Notes: generated from the letters alone by a model not told the origin. 64,000 nucleotides of DNA from Advenella incenata (GCF_004217095.1 NZ_SHKO01000005.1:62001-126000), one strand, 5' to 3'. Positions 46,605 to 55,220 are shown, numbered from the stretch's first letter. Numbers and translations: made by a program.

Positions 46605-47184
46605 AATTGTCTCCTTTGTACCTGTAATCTAATCATTGTTTATCGTTTTTCATACATGTTACAAACTGCGACTGCAATGAAGTTTATACGCACAGAATCC
46701 AGTGTTGTCAAGAATATTCAGACATCTGTAAGTACGCTTGGAATTTGCCAACTTTCGACGTAGACCATGGGCGCCAGCTTACCATGCGCGCCGCCCGCTC
46801 CTGGCGGGCGTTACGGCGCAAGTCTGGCGGCACCGCAAGGCGATTGCAACTGCAATATACCCAGGAAAACCCCCATGCCTGCCAGACATATTTGCGCGCC
46901 GGGCTGGTCAATAGCAGATCCCTGCAAACCGTCACTGAACCGTCATCTGCCCTGCCCAAAAAGTGATTGTCGGACGGTGCCTCAATTGTTGCAGGCGGGG
47001 ATGAATTTTTCTGTGTTTATTTCAAAAAAATGCTAATATTGGATCCAATTTAGGATTCAATATAATGATGTCCCGAAGGTTGCCCCGCATTCATCAGCCA
47101 TCCCGTTTATGGTTTATAAGTGCTCACTGTTGCGGGGCAAGCGGTCCGCAAAACAGGTGGGCCGGCAGTATCTCTCGCGTATAA
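46605..47184. promoter_or_regulatory. 580-bp intergenic region between the TRAP operon and the GntR gene
   Basis: Neither strand shows a protein I can recognise. A strong GC hairpin CGCCCGC-TCCTG-GCGGGCG spans 46792-46810. AT-rich segments at 46620-46720 and 47000-47060 probably hold the divergent promoters, and the GntR-type operators at 47038-47060 lie in the second. A 39-codon frame from ATG 47065 ends at TAA 47182-47184, directly before the GntR frame. Confidence 0.5.
47038..47060. promoter_or_regulatory. Tandem operator-like sites before the GntR gene
   Basis: The perfect 12-bp palindrome ATTGGATCCAAT (47038-47049) is followed by TAGGATTCAA (47051-47060), which matches TTGGATCCAA at 8 of 10 positions with a 12-bp repeat period. 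Such sites are typical of GntR/FCD repressors, so autoregulation and control of the TRAP operon are likely. Confidence 0.55.
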
Positions 47185-47859
47185 ATTCAAGAGCCTCCAA
47201 TTACCAGCCTTGCAACAACAAACCCCGTTACCCTGTCGGCGCAAACCGTTACAGACCAACTGCGCGCGCTTATCCTTGACGGTTCACTAGGCATCGGGGT
47301 GCAGTTAAAGCAAGAGGCGCTGGCGCGCAAGTTCGGTGTCAGCCGCATTCCCATACGGGAAGCACTCAAGCGGCTGGAAGCCGAAGGGCTGGTCGCGCAC
47401 ACTGCGCATCAGGGTTCAGTGGTGGCCTCACGATCCATAGATGATCTGCTGGAAACGCTGGATATCAGAATCGGACTGGAATCGCGCGCGCTTGTCCTGG
47501 CCATTCCATATATGACGCCTGCCATACTCAGAAAGGCTGAGACCATCCTTGCACGCTACGATGCCAGCGATATGCCTGGCGAATGGTCCGAGCTGAATCT
47601 GGCATTTCACTTGTGTTTATATAAACCTTGCGGCAGGCAGCGGCTTTTGTCGATGATTGAAAGCCTGGTCAGAAGCGTGGACATCCATTTGCGGGCGCAT
47701 CAATCGGCTGCGATTGGCAGAAAATCGCCCCAAAAAGATCATCGCGCCCTGCTTGAGGCCTGCAGGGCCGGCAACGCCGAACGAGCACGAAAGCTGCTTG
47801 AACGCCACATCGTCCAGACCCAGCAAGCCCTGCACAATGCCCGACCACAAGCGCTCTGA
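47185..47859 (+). CDS. GntR-family regulator (FCD subgroup) without a canonical start codon
   Basis: The frame encodes a complete winged HTH (LSAQTVTDQLRALILDGSLG, then KQEALARKFGVSRIPIREALKRLEAEGL) and an FCD domain to the end, so the protein must begin before ~47233. Yet between the in-frame TAA at 47182-47184 and the GTG at 47299 (which would cut the HTH in half) there is no ATG, GTG or TTG. Candidates are ATT 47185, ATT 47200 (with AAGAG 8-12 nt upstream) or CTG 47233. I give the whole open frame. A recent start-codon loss or a sequence error is possible. It is divergent from the TRAP operon and 76 bp before an FAD oxidoreductase gene. Confidence 0.75.
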   Translation: MQEPPITSLATTNPVTLSAQTVTDQLRALILDGSLGIGVQLKQEALARKFGVSRIPIREALKRLEAEGLVAHTAHQGSVVASRSIDDLLETLDIRIGLESRALVLAIPYMTPAILRKAETILARYDASDMPGEWSELNLAFHLCLYKPCGRQRLLSMIESLVRSVDIHLRAHQSAAIGRKSPQKDHRALLEACRAGNAERARKLLERHIVQTQQALHNARPQAL

Positions 47860-47935
47860 GTGAGCGTGACAATACTGCCAAACAATCGTCGTAATGTACT
47901 TTTGCCACCCACTTACTTTTCACTGAGCCTTTCCC

Positions 47936-49114
47936 ATGCCTGCACACCAGCACCTGTTTGACGTTGCCATTATCGGTGGCGGAATTATCGGCTCAGCCAC
48001 CGCCTACTATCTTGTACAACAGAATCCACAACTGTCGGTTTGCGTGATTGAACCAGACCCCAGTTACGAGCTGGCCTCGGCCTTGCGCTCTTCGGGCGGC
48101 TGTCGCGTACAGTTCACCGGCACGGAAAACATTGCGATGTCGCTATACAGCATCGACTTCATCAGGAACTTTGAGCGCACCATGGCCACCGCACAACATC
48201 CGGCGCCTGTGGACTGGGTCGAGGGTGGCTACCTTTTTGTCGTTCCACCCGAAGACACCAAAAACCTTGAGAGAAACGCACGTTTCCAGCAATCCCAGGG
48301 TTGCACGCTGGACCTGCTGTCGCCAGCGGAGCTAAAAGACCGATTCCCGGCGATGTATGTGGGCGATCTGGGCGCAGGCGTACATACGCCCCATGATGGC
48401 TGGTGTGACCCGTATGGACTACTGTGGGGCTTGCGTCGCAAAGCCATAGCGCTTGGCGCGCAATACATTGCCGACCGGGTTGTGGCCGCCGATCATGACG
48501 CAACCAAGGCAAAGTCAGTCACCTTGAGCAATGGGCAGGTGATTCGGGCCGCTGCATTTGTCAACGCCACTGGTGCCTGGTCGGGCGACGTCGCCCGATT
48601 ATTCAATATGCCATTACCGATAGCGCCGGTGCGACGCTTCGAACATTACTTCACGCCGGGCAGTCACGTGGGTCAATTGCCCTATGTCAAGGATACGGCC
48701 AGGCTGGCCTTCCGTTCCGAAGGACAGGGCTATTCCGGAGGGCTGGTCGATGGGGACGTACCACGCGGCTACAATTTTGAAGTTGATCACCATAACTTCG
48801 AAAACGTGGTCTGGCCGGCGGTCGCGCATCGCTTTCCAGCCTTTGAAGCCGCCCGTTGCCACCGCAGCTGGGCCGGGCTGTACGAAGTAAACGAACTGGA
48901 CGGCAATCCGGTGATCGGCGCATGGAATGCGCGCCTGCCCAACCTTTATACCGTAGCTGGTTTTTCAGGGCATGGCATGATGCACGCGCCTGCTGCCGGT
49001 CGCGGCATTGCAGAGCTGATCGTTCACGGCCGATTTCAGACCATTGACCTGTCTCGCCTTGGCTATGAGCGAGTCGAGCAAAACGCTCCCTATCCTGAAC
49101 AGGGCATCCTGTGA
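47936..49114 (+). CDS. FAD-dependent DAO-family oxidoreductase
   Basis: A 392-aa flavoprotein of the D-amino-acid/sarcosine oxidase superfamily. VAIIGGGIIGSATAYYLVQ (residues ~10-28) is the FAD-binding motif; SSGGCRVQFTGTENIAMSLYSIDFIRNFE and the C-terminal HRSWAGLYEVNELDGNPVIGAWNARLPNLYTVAGFSGHGMMHAPAAGRGIAELI match monomeric-type oxidases and dehydrogenases of secondary amines or D-/N-methyl amino acids. It lies downstream of the GntR gene and opposite the TRAP operon, so its substrate may be the TRAP ligand. No electron-transfer partner is adjacent. Confidence 0.9.
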   Translation: MPAHQHLFDVAIIGGGIIGSATAYYLVQQNPQLSVCVIEPDPSYELASALRSSGGCRVQFTGTENIAMSLYSIDFIRNFERTMATAQHPAPVDWVEGGYLFVVPPEDTKNLERNARFQQSQGCTLDLLSPAELKDRFPAMYVGDLGAGVHTPHDGWCDPYGLLWGLRRKAIALGAQYIADRVVAADHDATKAKSVTLSNGQVIRAAAFVNATGAWSGDVARLFNMPLPIAPVRRFEHYFTPGSHVGQLPYVKDTARLAFRSEGQGYSGGLVDGDVPRGYNFEVDHHNFENVVWPAVAHRFPAFEAARCHRSWAGLYEVNELDGNPVIGAWNARLPNLYTVAGFSGHGMMHAPAAGRGIAELIVHGRFQTIDLSRLGYERVEQNAPYPEQGIL

Positions 49115-49208
49115 CCGCGGCAAAACGGACCGGACCATGCCCTCATCTGCCCTGCCGGGTCTGACATGCTCACGGGCACCTGCCCCCCGTGCTCGGACCC
49201 GGAGCCCT

Positions 49209-49382
49209 CTATACGTGCCGCATGAGGCCGCCATCGACCCGAATATTCTGCCCTGTAATGTAACCAGCCCCTTCGGAGGCCAGGAAGGCCACTTTAAAAC
49301 CGTCTTGCGCCAGCCGGGTCGCCGCGTGCGCGCCCATGCCACTGCCACCTGCCGTGATTACTGCGACTTTTTCAACTGTCAT
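49209..49382 (-). pseudogene. Internally deleted short-chain dehydrogenase relic
   Basis: The 57-codon frame joins the N-terminus of an SDR (MTVEKVAVITAGGSGMGAHA, with the TGxxxGxG-like cofactor motif as AGGSGMG) directly to an SDR C-terminus (FLASEGAGYITGQNIRVDGG), with the ~190 residues between, including the catalytic Tyr-x3-Lys, missing. The junction is in frame near residue 32 and AGGAG is still present before the ATG. The gene is thus an in-frame deletion remnant, non-catalytic as it stands. It follows the flavin reductase gene on the same strand by 99 bp. Confidence 0.85.
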
Positions 49383-49481
49383 TAATTGCTCCTGGTTGTT
49401 TTCTGTGAGGTTACTCCACCCCGCTCTGACAAGGAAACACATCATGCCCCGGCGTGAATTATCGGCCCAGTCCAGCCGGCA

Positions 49482-50060
49482 CTAGCGCTCACTCACGACA
49501 ATTTCATCGCCGATTGCATAAAACTGACCGCCGGCGATATAGTGCAGCGTACGCAAGGCAGGGTCTGCGCTGGCAAACTCCCAATGCCCATTCCGGAAAA
49601 CGCGGCTGTCGGCCCAGGCGCCAATAATTTCAGCAATAAAAAGGTCATAGCGCGTCTGATTGTGTGGCTCCGGGATCAGCCTGCAGGCCAGCCATGCAGC
49701 ACATCCCGCGACAAAAGGCAGATCAAATCCGTCCATGCGAAATATCTTGGTGCCGGCAGTTTCAAGCTTGCCGGGCTCATCATCCAGGCCATGGTTTCCA
49801 ACATAGTGAGTCATCTGTGCCTGTGCAACCGTCGGCATCTGCACGACAAACGTACCGGCATTCTCGACAAGCCTGCGTGTGCAAGTACTTTTATCCAGCA
49901 CCACAGTCAGTTTCGGAGGCGAAAAATCAAGCCCACAGGCCCACGCTGCCGCCATGACATCCTGCACCCCGTCATGGACGGCCGACACCAGGGTTGTGGG
50001 ACCGTGATTGACCAGCCGATAGGACTTTTCCAGAGGAACGGGTTCGATATACTGATTCAT
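49482..50060 (-). CDS. Flavin reductase-like (FMN-binding split-barrel) protein
   Basis: A 192-aa protein of the flavin-reductase/DIM6-NTAB family: MNQYIEPVPLEKSYRLVNHGPTTLVSA, then AAAWACGLDFSPPKLTVVLDKSTCTRRLVENAGTFVVQMPTVAQ, the FMN-binding split barrel. Such proteins supply reduced flavin to two-component oxygenases or act as flavoprotein reductases. Homologues start at MNQY (50060, with AGGA upstream); 32 open codons beyond that are not supported. No oxygenase gene is adjacent. It is divergent from the Bug/aldolase/SDR operon, sharing a regulatory spacer. Confidence 0.87.
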   Translation of the reverse strand: MNQYIEPVPLEKSYRLVNHGPTTLVSAVHDGVQDVMAAAWACGLDFSPPKLTVVLDKSTCTRRLVENAGTFVVQMPTVAQAQMTHYVGNHGLDDEPGKLETAGTKIFRMDGFDLPFVAGCAAWLACRLIPEPHNQTRYDLFIAEIIGAWADSRVFRNGHWEFASADPALRTLHYIAGGQFYAIGDEIVVSER

Positions 50061-50213
50061 GATGCATCCTGCAAATATGAGTGAAACGCTGGCGCGTTTA
50101 GCCAGCCTTGACGGCCTTGCTCCTACCGGTTTCACCGAATTGAACACCCCGTTCACTTTTGGTGAAGTCAGCGTTTTTCATTGACAAATAGACTGACCGT
50201 CTGCTGATCGATA

Positions 50214-50252
50214 CTATTGGTCATGAAATGTAGACATATATATGACCAATAG
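50214..50252. promoter_or_regulatory. Perfect 11-bp inverted repeat in a divergent promoter
   Basis: CTATTGGTCAT (50214-50224) and ATGACCAATAG (50242-50252) are exact inverted copies separated by 17 nt, 32 bp before the Bug-protein start and between it and the flavin reductase gene. The centre spacing of 28 bp suits a dimeric or tetrameric repressor. No regulator gene is immediately adjacent. Confidence 0.65.
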
Positions 50253-50284
50253 CATTATAAATTCAAACATAATCAGGACGAGAC

Positions 50285-51268
50285 ATGACACACGGCTATT
50301 TGATCAAAGGCCTGCTGGCAACTGCCATGCTGGCACTCACGGCAGGCGCATGCGCGGCCCCAGCACAGTATCCAGCCAAGCCAATTACGATTGTGGTTGG
50401 CTTTCCGCCGGGAACCTCGACCGATGCCATTGCCCGTATCCTTGCCAATAAAATGAGCAAAGACCTGGGACAGCCTATCATCGTCGAAAACAAGCCAGGC
50501 GTGGGTGGCAGCCTGGGGGCCGGTCTGGTTGCCAAGGCCAGGCCCGATGGCTATACGCTGGTGCTATCGGCCACGGCACCCATGAACATCAATCCGCACG
50601 TATACAAGTCCCTGACCTATGATGCAACAAAAGATTTCGAACCGATAGGGCAAACGACCTGGCTACCCTATGTACTGGTCACCAACAACAGCAAAGGGTT
50701 AAAAACCTTTAAAGACCTGATCGCCTATGCAAAAAGCAACCCGGAGAAACTGACCTTTGCCTCTATCGGCAAAGGCACGACCAGTCACCTGTTGATGGAA
50801 TTACTGATGAAGGAGACCGGCACAAAAATGGTGCACGTGCCCTATTCGGGCAGCACCCAGTCCCAGACAGACGTGATAGGCGGCAATGTCGATATGACAT
50901 TTGACACCGTCGTGTCAGCGATGCCCCACGTCAAATCTGGCAAACTGAATGGCCTGGCCGTCAGCGTAGCAAACCGCGCCAAGCTGGCGCCCGACATTCC
51001 AACCATTCAGGAACAGGGCTTGCCCAACTTCAACATGGGTGCCTGGCTGGGAGTATTCGCCCCCAAAGGCACGCCGCGCGACATTGTGAATCAGTTGCAC
51101 ACCGAATTGAATCGAACGCTCAGTGATAAGCCAACCAATGACAAACTGGTGGCACTCGGTTCCGAAGTCGTCATGAGCGAGACGCCCGAGGCCTTCGGGA
51201 AAATGGTCCAGGAAAACTATGACACCTGGGGAAACATTGTAAAAGAAGCAGGAGTAGATCAAAAATGA
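50285..51268 (+). CDS. Bug-family (TctC-like) periplasmic binding protein
   Basis: A 327-aa Bug protein with a signal peptide ending GACAA, followed by QYPAKPITIVVGFPPGTSTDAIARILANKMSKDLGQPIIVENKPGVGGSLGAGLVAKARPDGYTLVLS, the family's hallmark N-terminal region. AGGACGAG precedes the ATG. Its stop overlaps the start of the class II aldolase gene (ATGA), so binding and a catabolic enzyme are translationally coupled; this ties the ligand to the aldolase/SDR pathway. No TctAB membrane genes are present. Confidence 0.93.
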   Translation: MTHGYLIKGLLATAMLALTAGACAAPAQYPAKPITIVVGFPPGTSTDAIARILANKMSKDLGQPIIVENKPGVGGSLGAGLVAKARPDGYTLVLSATAPMNINPHVYKSLTYDATKDFEPIGQTTWLPYVLVTNNSKGLKTFKDLIAYAKSNPEKLTFASIGKGTTSHLLMELLMKETGTKMVHVPYSGSTQSQTDVIGGNVDMTFDTVVSAMPHVKSGKLNGLAVSVANRAKLAPDIPTIQEQGLPNFNMGAWLGVFAPKGTPRDIVNQLHTELNRTLSDKPTNDKLVALGSEVVMSETPEAFGKMVQENYDTWGNIVKEAGVDQK

Positions 51269-52008
51269 AATACAGCAATACCGAATGGGAAGCCCGCGTT
51301 GACCTGGCGGCATGCTACCGGCTCATGCCGCTCTTCGGCATGAGCGATCTGGTATACAACCATATTACTGCACGCATTCCCGGTACCGATGACGAGATAC
51401 TGATCAATCCTTATGGCTATATGTATGAAGAAATCACAGCTTCCAGCCTGATCAAAATCAATATAAAAGGCGAGGTGCTCGATAACCCGCACGCAGATGG
51501 CACTAGCATCAATCAGGCCGGATACGTAATTCACAGTGCCGTGCACGCGTCGCGCCATGACGTCGGTTGTGTTATTCATACCCATTCTCGGGCGGGAATG
51601 GCCGTATCTGCAATGGAATGCGGTTTGCTGCCAATTACGCAGACGTCAATGCGCTTTAAGGACATTGCCTATCACGACTACGAGAGTGTCGCCATCGACA
51701 TGGATGAGCAGCAGCGCCTTGTAGCCGATCTTGGCCACCAGGACGCAATGATTCTGCGCAACCATGGATTGCTGGTGGCCTCGCCATCCATTGCTGAAGC
51801 ATTCAACGCCATGTACTGGCTGGAGATGGCGTGCCGGGCCCAGGTTGATGCATTGGCCGGCAACACCAAGTTGATTATCCCTTCAGCAGAAGTAGTAGAA
51901 AAAACACATCACCTGTACCAACCCAGCGTAAGACGTCCATTCGGCATCATGGAGTGGCCGGCCATGCGTCGCTATCTGGATCGCCGCGATGCGAGCTACA
52001 AAGACTGA
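51265..52008 (+). CDS. Class II aldolase/adducin-family protein
   Basis: A 247-aa zinc-dependent aldolase-fold protein. Features are GMSDLVYNHITARIPG, ILINPYGYMYEEITASSLIKI, CVIHTHSRAGMAVSAM (metal-binding HTH) and MILRNHGLLVASPSIAEAF (third histidine). Family members cleave or isomerise sugar phosphates and hydroxy acids, and some act as decarboxylases. It is coupled to the Bug gene upstream and lies 5 bp before an SDR gene, so the substrate is probably a hydroxy or oxo carboxylate imported with the help of the Bug protein. Confidence 0.9.
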   Translation: MKYSNTEWEARVDLAACYRLMPLFGMSDLVYNHITARIPGTDDEILINPYGYMYEEITASSLIKINIKGEVLDNPHADGTSINQAGYVIHSAVHASRHDVGCVIHTHSRAGMAVSAMECGLLPITQTSMRFKDIAYHDYESVAIDMDEQQRLVADLGHQDAMILRNHGLLVASPSIAEAFNAMYWLEMACRAQVDALAGNTKLIIPSAEVVEKTHHLYQPSVRRPFGIMEWPAMRRYLDRRDASYKD

Positions 52009-52013
52009 AACGT

Positions 52014-52793
52014 ATGACCGAAACCTGTCAGAACACACTGTTCGATTTACGCAATCAGGTGGCGTTTGTCACCGGTTCGACCCGCGGCCTGGGCTATGAA
52101 ATAGCCCGGGGTTTAGGACAAGCCGGTGCAACGGTCATTGTTCACGGTCGCGATGAAAGCAGCGCACAAGCCGCGTCCCGCAAACTGCAAGCCCAGGGGC
52201 TGGCGACAGCCTGGGTGGCATTTGACCTGGACGATCGGGAGGCCTGCCAGCGCGCCTTTGAACAAATAAGAGATAGCCATCAGCGTCTTGATATCCTGGT
52301 AAACAATGCGAGCATCAGAATGCGTCGGCGATTGCAGGATATTGACGCCATGGAGCTCGAAGCCATCACGCGCACCAATATTCTGTCTACCATTGAAATT
52401 TCACGTGCGGCCGTCTCCCTGATGAAGTTAAATCATTACGGACGAATCATTACGATCAGTTCAATCGCAGGACAAATCGTTCGTTTTGGCGATTTTATCT
52501 ATCCGGTAACCAAACAGGCGCTCAATACCGTGACCCGCTCGTTAGCGGTCGAATTTGGGCGGGACGGTATATTGAGCAATGCCATCGCACCGGGGACTTT
52601 CGCCACTCAATTTAATCAGGCGTTGATCGAAAACCCCGACAATATTGCCAAAATGCAGGAACGTAATCCCCTGCAACGCTGGGGTAACCCCGTAGAAATT
52701 GTGGGCCCGGTACTTTTCCTTGCCTCGGCCGCAGCCTCGTATGTAAACGGTCAGGTATTGGCGGTAGACGGCGGATTCTCCATTTCGTTCTAG
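52014..52793 (+). CDS. Short-chain dehydrogenase/reductase
   Basis: A 259-aa classical SDR: VAFVTGSTRGLGYEIARGLGQAG (cofactor TGxxxGxG), ILVNNASIRMRR (NNAG-like), ITISSIAGQ with the catalytic Ser, and YPVTKQALNTVTRSLAVEF with Tyr-x3-Lys, ending FLASAAASYVNGQVLAVDGGFSISF. The charge pattern after the Rossmann loop (HGRDESS) suggests NADP(H). The start at 52014 follows the aldolase stop by 5 bp. It resembles gluconate 5-dehydrogenase-like enzymes. Last gene of the Bug/aldolase/SDR operon. Confidence 0.92.
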   Translation: MTETCQNTLFDLRNQVAFVTGSTRGLGYEIARGLGQAGATVIVHGRDESSAQAASRKLQAQGLATAWVAFDLDDREACQRAFEQIRDSHQRLDILVNNASIRMRRRLQDIDAMELEAITRTNILSTIEISRAAVSLMKLNHYGRIITISSIAGQIVRFGDFIYPVTKQALNTVTRSLAVEFGRDGILSNAIAPGTFATQFNQALIENPDNIAKMQERNPLQRWGNPVEIVGPVLFLASAAASYVNGQVLAVDGGFSISF

Positions 52794-52819
52794 CGCCTGG
52801 TAAACGCATACCGGGCGCT
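52792..52819 (+). terminator. Stem-loop at the end of the Bug/aldolase/SDR operon
   Basis: AGCGCCTGGT (52792-52801) and ACCGGGCGCT (52810-52819) pair over 10 bp with one T-G wobble and an 8-nt loop, starting in the SDR stop codon. There is no U-tract, so the call rests on stem strength and position. Confidence 0.5.
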
Positions 52820-52983
52820 GGCCTGCCCCGACTTGATGCGCTATATATGTGCGCCGGATGAACGCCGCAGCGCAGTCGAATTCACAATTATTGAATATTG
52901 AGCGCCTTCAATGGCGCGCCAGTTCTGATGGGTGACATAAATACTCTCTATAATGGCAGAATACATCCTACGGAGCATAGCGA

Positions 52984-54045
52984 GTGTCATTTCTTTACGT
53001 TCTGATTCTGGTCTTGCCGGCGCTTGCAACGGCGCTCGCCTTTTTACCCAGCAGCCACTGGAGCATTCGCAGCCTGGATTTTCCCAGGGTCCAGATCGCT
53101 GTCCTGTGTCTGGCAAGCCTGATAGTCACTGCCTTGAATCCACCCACGCAGGTCTGGACGGTGCTGTTCCTCGTGACGGCAAACCTGATCGCCCTCATCT
53201 ACCAACTCTATAAAATATTCCCGTATACGCGCCTGGCAAAAACAGAGGTCCTGAGCAGCCAGGTGCCCGATGATGAACGGACCGTATCGCTGCTTTCCTC
53301 CAATGTCCTGACTCCCAACCGCCGTAGCGATGCGCTGATTACACTGGTCAGGCAATACAAACCTGATCTGCTGCTGACGCTCGAATCTGACACGTGGTGG
53401 CAGCATGCCCTGGCCAGCCTGGAACACGACTACCCGTACCGCGTGGCCATCCCCCTGGACAACCTGTACGGCATGCATCTGTATTCGCGTCTGCCACTCG
53501 AAGATACCGAGGTTTTATATCGGGTTGAGGAAGATATTCCCTCCATTCGCAGCCAGGTAGTATTGCGCTCCGGTGAAAAAATCCGGATTTACTGCCTGCA
53601 TCCGACACCGCCCAGCCCAACCGAAAGCGAAACATCAAAACCCAGGGATGCGGAACTGCTACTGGTGGGCAAACAGATACGGGAACTGGACGAGACCGCA
53701 TTGGTCTTTGGCGATCTGAATGACGTGGCCTGGTCACACTCCACCCGCCTGTTCAAGAAAGTAAGCGAATTACTTGACGCGCGTATCGGGCGTGGCATGT
53801 TCAATACCTTCCATGCACACTATCGCTTTTTGCGCTGGCCGCTGGATCATATTTTCCAGAGTGCCGAGTTCCAGATTAAACACATGGCCAAGTTACCCGA
53901 TATCGGGTCCGATCATTTTCCCATTTACGCAAAATTTCAGTACTGCCCTGCGCAGGAAGATTTGCATGAAGTAGAAACGGCCGATACCGAAGAGATGGCG
54001 CAGGCAGACGAAAAAATTGCCGAAGGACGTCAAGAGGCTCAATAA
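52984..54045 (+). CDS. Membrane-anchored endonuclease/exonuclease/phosphatase-family protein
   Basis: A 353-aa protein. Residues 1-75 hold two or three hydrophobic helices, then an EEP (DNase I-like) domain with LLSSNVLTPN, LTLESDTWW (metal-binding Glu), VFGDLNDVAWS (Asp-x-Asn) and the C-terminal GSDHFPIYAKF. All expected catalytic residues are present. The domain should face the periplasm, as in YafD/YbhP-like proteins. The start is GTG 52984 with GGAG 8 nt upstream. The final ~25 residues are acidic. It appears to be a single-gene unit bounded by hairpins on both sides. Confidence 0.87.
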   Translation: MSFLYVLILVLPALATALAFLPSSHWSIRSLDFPRVQIAVLCLASLIVTALNPPTQVWTVLFLVTANLIALIYQLYKIFPYTRLAKTEVLSSQVPDDERTVSLLSSNVLTPNRRSDALITLVRQYKPDLLLTLESDTWWQHALASLEHDYPYRVAIPLDNLYGMHLYSRLPLEDTEVLYRVEEDIPSIRSQVVLRSGEKIRIYCLHPTPPSPTESETSKPRDAELLLVGKQIRELDETALVFGDLNDVAWSHSTRLFKKVSELLDARIGRGMFNTFHAHYRFLRWPLDHIFQSAEFQIKHMAKLPDIGSDHFPIYAKFQYCPAQEDLHEVETADTEEMAQADEKIAEGRQEAQ

Positions 54046-54079
54046 CGGCTGTGATTGAACCACAGCCCACAGCCTCTTG
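54031..54079. terminator. Nested hairpin across the EEP-gene stop codon
   Basis: CAAGAGGCT (54031-54039) pairs perfectly with AGCCTCTTG (54071-54079), and inside it GGCTGTG (54047-54053) pairs with CACAGCC (54061-54067). The structure begins in the last codons of the gene and lacks a U-tract. The following 54080-54230 holds no recognisable gene. Confidence 0.55.
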
Positions 54080-54230
54080 GCGCCAATAAACCGGCACATA
54101 TGACAGATGATTGATGTCGTTGCAAACGGATGAGCGCTACTCTGTCATACGAGCCACGCATAACCCCTGATGTGCATACCTTTGACCATGCGGTCGGCGC
54201 GCCAATCAGCCTTGCCGGCCTTCACAGCAA

Positions 54231-55220
54231 TTAGCCGCGTTTCAGACCACCAATAGAGGCAATAATCGGGCGCCATTTATCAAGTTCAGACTGAACCAGT
54301 TGCGCCAACACTTCTGGTGTTGTTCCCGCAGGCGTCGCACTCAGCTCTTTCAGTTTGGCCTGAACCTCCTGCTGGGCCACGACGGCCTGCAATTGCCGGC
54401 TAAGCAGATCGACCACCTCAGGCGGAACACCCGCTGGCCCAAAAACAGCATTCCAGGTATAGGTCTCAAAACCGACAACCCCCGCCTCTGCCATGGTGGG
54501 GACATCCGGAAACGATGCCGAGCGTTCGCTTGTCGTCACGGCAAGCGAACGCACAGAACCGGCACGGATATGCGAGGCCGCGCCAGACAGAACGTCAAAC
54601 AGAATGGGAATCTGTCCGGCAATCAGATCAATCATGGCCGGCCCGCCGCCCTTGTAAGGAATATGCTCCATCTTCACACCCGTCATGGATTTGAACAATT
54701 CACCGGACAAATGCGGCGGCGTTCCCACACCCGATGAACCGTAGTTGAACTTGCCCGGCTGCGCTTTTATCAGCGCAATCAATTCTTTCAGGTTCTGCGC
54801 TTTGACCGACGCGCCAACCAGCAATACATTGGGTACAGTCGCGATAAGCGATACCGGCGTAAAGTCTTTCTGCGGATCGTAAGGCGGATTTTTTGTTGAT
54901 AAGGGATTGATTGCGTGCGTGGCAACCGTCCCCATCAGCAAGGTGCTACCGTTGCCTGCGGCTCGCGCCACTCGGGCTGCGCCAATGGCGCCGCCACCGC
55001 CAGCCGCGTTCTCCACCACAACCGTGCGTCCGATACGCTCGGACAGCTTTTGCGCGATGAACCGGGAAACCACATCGGTTGAGCCACCCGCTGCGAACGG
55101 CACCACAAGTGTGATCGGCCCGGCAGGCAATGCATCTTTGCCCCAAGCCGCGGTCAGTGGTAACCCGATGGATGCGGCAATGCCCGCTTTGAGCAGCGTA
55201 CGTCTTGAAACTGTCGTCAT
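54231..55220 (-). CDS. Bug-family (TctC-like) periplasmic binding protein, Tat-type signal
   Basis: A 329-aa Bug protein whose signal peptide contains SRRTLLKAG, a twin-arginine motif, followed by ITLVVPFAAGGSTDVVSRFIAQKLSERIGRTVVVENAAGGGGAIGAARVARA. GGAG lies upstream of ATG 55220; the 18 further open codons are not supported. It ends a minus-strand unit headed by the two-subunit TPP enzyme and aldehyde dehydrogenase, though a 238-bp gap (55221-55458, no element seen) separates it from the latter. It probably binds the substrate of that pathway. Confidence 0.92.
   Translation of the reverse strand: MTTVSRRTLLKAGIAASIGLPLTAAWGKDALPAGPITLVVPFAAGGSTDVVSRFIAQKLSERIGRTVVVENAAGGGGAIGAARVARAAGNGSTLLMGTVATHAINPLSTKNPPYDPQKDFTPVSLIATVPNVLLVGASVKAQNLKELIALIKAQPGKFNYGSSGVGTPPHLSGELFKSMTGVKMEHIPYKGGGPAMIDLIAGQIPILFDVLSGAASHIRAGSVRSLAVTTSERSASFPDVPTMAEAGVVGFETYTWNAVFGPAGVPPEVVDLLSRQLQAVVAQQEVQAKLKELSATPAGTTPEVLAQLVQSELDKWRPIIASIGGLKRG

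Noticed and set aside
46708-46966. Two overlapping open frames (both strands) in the gap upstream of the TRAP operon
   Set aside because: Short, basic, without ribosome-binding sites or recognisable motifs; treated as noncoding.
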